Shown: one piece after another, positions 59,140 to 64,000 of the stretch
Position numbering within the stretch: position 1 is the first letter of the stretch
Layout of the letters: each line of letters starts with the position of its first letter
Assembly: GCF_033807715.1 (NCBI RefSeq)
Contig: NC_084596.1
Coordinates: 29,214,879-29,278,878 of the forward strand
Source: Cololabis saira
Lineage: Eukaryota; Chordata; Actinopteri; Beloniformes; Belonidae
DNA: 64,000 bases
Reading direction: 5' to 3'
The notes under the pieces: generated by a model
The model's database searches: none
The model's input: only the letters and a program-made list of their open reading frames with translations
Told to the model about the DNA's origin: nothing
Translations under genes and position numbers: made by a program

Positions 59140-60710
59140 TGGGCAGGATGAGGAGTGATGCTACAACTGTGAAAGGTCTTTCAGTAAAGGAGAAGGAGAT
59201 TCAGAAGGAGCCAGTTGAGGTGACGAGACTGATCAAAATCTTTCTTGCACAACTCCTATGGACGGCATTTTAACAGTAGGAGATCATGTGGCATACCAAT
59301 AACTGACTGGACATTTTAAATTCACCTAACTGACATGGGAAGAGATCAAGGTTACGGTTGCATTTCATTTAAAAAACACCTAACTATTGCTTTTCCATGC
59401 CGATTGAGTGAAAGAACTAATTATTTTTTTTCCCCATTTTGAATGTTGTGCAAATCTCTATTATATTGACAAAAAAAAATCACAACCTAGCCTCCATTTA
59501 TTTGCTCGTCTTCCTCTTTACTGGGAGCTGATTGTGCAGAGTCAGCAGCAGAGGATTAAATGTCATTTTGAGGGACTCAGCAGCAGTATGGATGTTTGCC
59601 ATAATCAGGGCTTGAACCTGGCTTCTCCAGTTAAAGGGCAGCTGTCCCACGGCTCATTCTGTAAGTCTGACCAAAGTCTCTCTGGCAACAGCAGTGCCAG
59701 CATGGGACGGAAAAAGAATCTCAGATCCAACTGCAAAAGACAATAGAAAATATGACATGGGCCTTCTCAACTATCTGTTTCTCTAACAATGTACACCACA
59801 AGAAAGGATTCTCAGTTTGAAACTAGGTGCTTTCACTTCACTAAGGGAAACGCCACTCATCCTGTTTTTCCTTCCCGTGACCACGATCGGGGATTCCTTC
59901 AAGTTTTTAAAGTGGAAAATGATGGTTTGTCTGGAAAATGACTGACAGCCTCTCACGATACTCTGAAAGTAGTGGGAACAAAGGAGTTTCCGTGAGGATA
60001 AGCTGACCAGAGAAGCTCTGTTACAAGTCGGAACCAAACTGAGGAAATGTGGTCATGTTAGATCACTGATGAGGAGCTCATTGCCTCAGAAAATTGCATT
60101 TGTGGGAAAACTAAATCAATGAAACTCATAAATCATTTAGTGAATAACCAGTGACATAATGACTCTGACATAAGCTCAATTACTTTAGAAAAAAGCAAAA
60201 AACAAATGGAGCAGTCACATGTTTAAGAAAGCGCTCAACCACATCTCAAGGAAAAGACATTTAGACTTGTCCAGGTTTTTATAGCTTCACTCTATTACAG
60301 TCTCCCATCAGTTATGTGTTGCAATCTGATCTAATTAAAAAATATGACTGAGTTAGTTGTGTGAAGAATGTTGAACAAGAGATTTAGTAGAAAGTTCAAT
60401 CTCTGCCCTGCATTCACACCTTTAAACAGCTGATCAACATTTGCATGGACTGGGCAAGACTGATGCTCGTATTTTCGCCCCTCAAAGAAAGAGACACCAC
60501 CTAATTGGGATATTCTAAAGTTTTTTTTGAGTAATGTTAAGTCAAGAACACCAAGTAAATTATTCTTTTTAGACAAGAAAAATGCACACTTTAAAATGCC
60601 AAACTGTGATGCTATTTACACAAATAGCTGCACTGTCCAAACTTAGCTCCTCTATCATTTTACCTAACATGATACGCTGTAGCAAGGATCCAAAGGAAAA
60701 TAGTGTTTAA
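59140..60710. other. Intergenic, no gene recognised
   Basis: Short frames only (longest 112 codons at 59408-59746, no recognised family). No repeats or element ends were identified. Confidence 0.5.
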
Positions 60711-60714
60711 AGTA

Positions 60715-61523
60715 CAGGCAGGTGTGGTATCTCTAAGTGGCTTGAGCTTAAGGTCAGGAACTGATCGCAAGACATTCTCCTTCAGGGTTTTTCTGAAAGA
60801 GAAGAGAATTCATGGTTCCATCAAGTACGGCAAGTTGTCTAGGTTCTGAAGCAGCAAAGCAGCCCCAGACCATGAAACTACCAGCTCCTTTTTTGAAATG
60901 CAGGATCATTTTTCCACAAGATGCACACCTCCAAAAAGTTCCACTTTTGTCTCGTCAGTCCACAGAATATTTTCACTGGAGTCTTGAGGATCATTTAGCT
61001 TTATAACGTGGAATTCGCTCTGAATGAATGCCATTTATGTTCAGCCTCTTTCTTTCTGCTGTATCATGAGCAGTGACCCAAACTGAGGCAAGTGAGGCCT
61101 GCAGTGCTGTGGATTTTGTTCTGGCTTTTTTTTGTGATCTGGATGAATCTCTTTCTTGGTGTAATTTTGGTAGGCTTGGAAGGTTCACCACTGTTCAGTG
61201 TTTTCTGCCTATGTGGATAATGACTCTCACTGTGGTTCACTGGAGTCCCATAACATTAGACATTTTTTTGTAGCCCTTTCCAGACTGATAGATGTCAATG
61301 ACTTTGTTTATCATTACTATTTCACAAAAAGCCAGGTTCCTCTGGATAGCTTTTTTCTCCCTTAACCATTAAATTAATCATTCAAAAACTGTATTTTGCA
61401 TTTGCTCGGGCTATCATTGTCTGATTTACAATTCTATTTTATAATATGTCCCATGTAAGTGTGATAAAAGAGGAAACACAGAAGAAATCTGTAAGGTGGC
61501 AAATACTTTTTCTCATCACTGTG
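60715..61523 (-). pseudogene. Decayed Tc1-like element with transposase remnant
   Basis: The minus strand shows Tc1 transposase pieces in order: LQASLASVWVTAHDT (DNA-binding domain, about 61070-61120) and, after a deletion, ENILWTDETKVELFG, which holds one catalytic Asp (about 60930-60975). The right end, aaatactttttctcatcact near 61501, matches the inner end of a Tc1 terminal repeat. The left repeat is not clear. Frameshifts, stops and an internal deletion show that it is inactive. Confidence 0.8.
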
Positions 61524-61529
61524 CTGTGC

Positions 61530-64000
61530 GTGAAGCTACAGGTAGTTGCCCAAGTGATGAGTGCTTTGACTAAATAAACTCATGGTAAAAGATGAACTAT
61601 TGAATGGAGACTTTATGTACATGGTGTTCTGGAGGATGACTTGGAGGCAAGAATGTAGAACATTTCCTTGTTTTCCTCCGAAATCACATCAGCATGTCGT
61701 ATGTGGAATATAGCTTATTTGTCGGTCCCATCAGGCTCGAGAGTGACAATCAAGAATGTTAAGAGCAGTGCATCAGGAAAACATCAAAGAAAGCACTGAG
61801 CCCCAAGGAATCCATAAAATTAATGATCCAGATTGACTTCTGCACAAAACAAAGGGTGGAGAGAATGTGCCACTGTATGAAAAAGGTCACAGTTCAAGTC
61901 CGAATGTGTTTTACGGTCTGCTGAACCATAACTTTTCACCTATTTAACAACAGGTAAGCTTTACATCTTGATGGTGGTGAAAGCTTGTCAAGAATATGAA
62001 CAAATGCCAAGGAAATGGAAACTGCTTTGATTTCATAAGTCTGCAAAACCGTTTGTTTTATTTTGTCTGCTTTAAAATCTCTTTCCTCCACATGTTTTTG
62101 TGGAGAGAGGTGTTAGCTATGAAAAACTGACAGAGGACAAACTTTTAAAAAGTCATGTAATCTATCGCACACAAAGGCACATACGTTTTGCATATTTTAT
62201 TCTATATTTTCTTCCTAATGTTTACTTTCAATATAAAACCAGCAACACGTTTCAAAAAGGTTGGGACAGGTACATTCACTACTGTTCTTCAAACTAACAT
62301 AACTGCTTTTTTAACAACATTCTGAGAAAACCACTTGTAGCTTTAACGGCAAAATGCTTTCCCATAAAGGATTGCATCTGGTCAACAGCAATGTCAATAT
62401 TTTAATTTTATGATGTATCAAATGCTTTGATTGGGTGAGTTCCAAAAAAGGAATTTGAACTTTGAATTCTTGAGACCGTTGGACAGTTTCCCCGAGGCCC
62501 ATAAATGAGCTCAGGCTTAGAAAAGGCAACTCTGTACTTTGTCACTATATATTCTTTAATTTGTACACTTGAATTGGAACTTTGATACAAATCTGAAGAT
62601 CATTATAGTTTTAAGCCCCATCCAAAAATAATAATTTTGTAATGCAGATGATAATATCCTCAAATTAACTTGCTGTGATAGGGTAGTCTTAAATTGGCCA
62701 GTTATTTGCTCCCATAGATAATTTCTAAAACTGCAAAAACAATGCAATATATTTCTGTATGTAATTCATACTGGATTGGTTTAGTACAAAATATGCAACA
62801 ATAAAAAACACACTTTTATGGTGGCGGTGTATGTTAGGTACACTGGTCAATTGGGCATTGCTCATTGTCCCACATGTACCCATGCTGTATTTTTCACATA
62901 CTGTATTATGCATTTTGGCAAAATAAATGTGTGTACTAGGAATTAAGTACGAAGGTTTGAAAATGACTTTCAAAGACTCACTTATATACCTGAACATGAC
63001 ATATTTTTTGCCAACTAATTTGTGATGAAACATTCAAAAAGATAATTGAGGTCAGATTTATATCCCCATTGTGTTCTGCATCTCGTGGAAAATGGAAATA
63101 AAGATATATTGAATACTGAAACCATTTGTACAATGAGCTAAGTGTAACGGTTACCGAAGGTAAGTATATGGATGATATTTATTGAACCAGTATCAGTAAG
63201 GTCTAGGAACGACTGTAGAGCCTGAAAACCTGTGTCAGCAGAATTACCACACACACACACAACGGAATGGTTTGAATTCAATGTATTGTTCACAAAATAA
63301 TAAAGATGAGTTTACAAACCCTGCCTACCTAAGCCGGCTTCCTAGTGTGCATAAATGCACAATAAATGGGCCCATAAAAATAAATAAAATAAAATAGAGG
63401 TTCCTTCAAAATAAAGAGTTAAATGTCCAATGCGTACTGCTCCTTTAGGGAAAGAAGCAAAGGTCTTCTTGTGTATGAGTGTGTGTTCTTTGATGTCTGT
63501 GTTCGAACTACCCGGGTAGATTTTGAGTGTTAGTCTTATCTGTCTGTTAATGAAAAGGGAATCGACGATGCTGTGCTCTGCAGATGGATCCTGCGGCTGG
63601 CCACACCGCATTGCTGGTTCCTCCACAGTCAATCTTCCAATTAAACTGGCTCGCCACTGAACATAAAGTTCAGATCCCGATCGACTCGGTCTGGGTAAAA
63701 AACTATGCAAACAGCGAAGAATGCATGTTATAATATAATTTTCTCTCTATCGATCTCCTTAAATCATCACTATCATTAACATTTCCTCTCTTAGTATATC
63801 AATCATGAAAGATACACACTGTCAAGATATCCCAGTGTCAATTAGCTGCAAATCATGCATACCAAATCACAACATTCACTTCAACATGTAAATGAAATAT
63901 AATATATTTAAACTCACTATTTATATTTTTAACACATTAAATCTATTTATTCTCTTTTAACAGCACTGTAATTGTAACATATATTTAATTAAACATAGGC
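61530..64000. other. Intergenic right end; repeat traces only
   Basis: No gene is recognised before the window ends. The text caacacgtttcaaaaaggtt (about 62246) resembles a piece of a common teleost DNA transposon. At 63144 tgtaacggttacc could be the border of an LTR in minus orientation, because AATAAA lies just inside on that strand, but no partner end was found. A short (AC)n occurs near 63250. Confidence 0.4.

Noticed and set aside
63144..63720. Possible LTR in minus orientation starting tgtaacggttacc, with a 122-codon frame inside
   Set aside because: The second LTR end and a target duplication could not be found, and the frame matches no known protein.

Overview
The window looks like nuclear DNA of a ray-finned (teleost) fish. 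Its three genes are split by GT-AG introns and encode vertebrate-type proteins. The intergenic DNA is AT-rich and holds microsatellites and repeat families typical of teleosts: hAT and PIF/Harbinger miniature elements, Tc1 fossils, and a tRNA-like retroposon with a (GGAT)n tail. No bacterial, plasmid or CRISPR-like structure is present.

Layout. About 860-1719 (+): the last two coding exons of IBA57 (mitochondrial Fe-S cluster assembly); exon 1 lies left of the window. 2165-4490 (-): JMJD4, complete in six exons (431 aa predicted), tail-to-tail with IBA57. 4491-5210: a compact head-to-head promoter region shared by JMJD4 and SNAP47, with a CRE/ETS motif pair and a 107-bp palindromic miniature element. 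About 5210-13010 (+): SNAP47, with a noncoding 5' exon and four coding exons (463 aa predicted, close to the usual length). A 991-bp hAT-type element sits in its 5'-UTR intron and an 846-bp hAT element with an intact 8-bp target duplication sits in its third coding intron. The head-to-head JMJD4/SNAP47 pair is also found in mammals (human 1q42, near WNT9A/WNT3A), so this is a conserved syntenic block.

From about 13 kb to 64 kb I find no convincing protein-coding exon. This gene desert holds: microsatellites; a ~1.2-kb dispersed repeat with four 139-bp units, each with a CCAAT box and usually a GC box (31.2-32.4 kb); a PIF/Harbinger derivative with TIRs, TTA target duplication and a truncated transposase start (36.6-37.9 kb); a TIR element with a MADF-like protein start (44.9-45.6 kb); a complete SINE-like retroposon and a 5'-truncated relative, both with target duplications (49.7 and 42.7 kb); a possible solo LTR (50.2-50.7 kb); two decayed Tc1 transposase copies (53.6-54.2 and 60.7-61.5 kb); and a hAT-like element with a perfect 16-bp inverted repeat (58.5-59.1 kb). 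Several blocks of balanced, repeat-free sequence look like candidate conserved non-coding elements, but this cannot be established from one sequence.

The genes are not an operon. They are housekeeping or cell-biological neighbours: Fe-S assembly, hydroxylation of the translation terminator eRF1, and SNARE-mediated fusion. I did not find a clear new biological system. The most unusual non-genic structures are the regularly spaced CCAAT/GC-box array, the palindromic element in the bidirectional promoter, and two (GGAT)n loci that share a unique flank.
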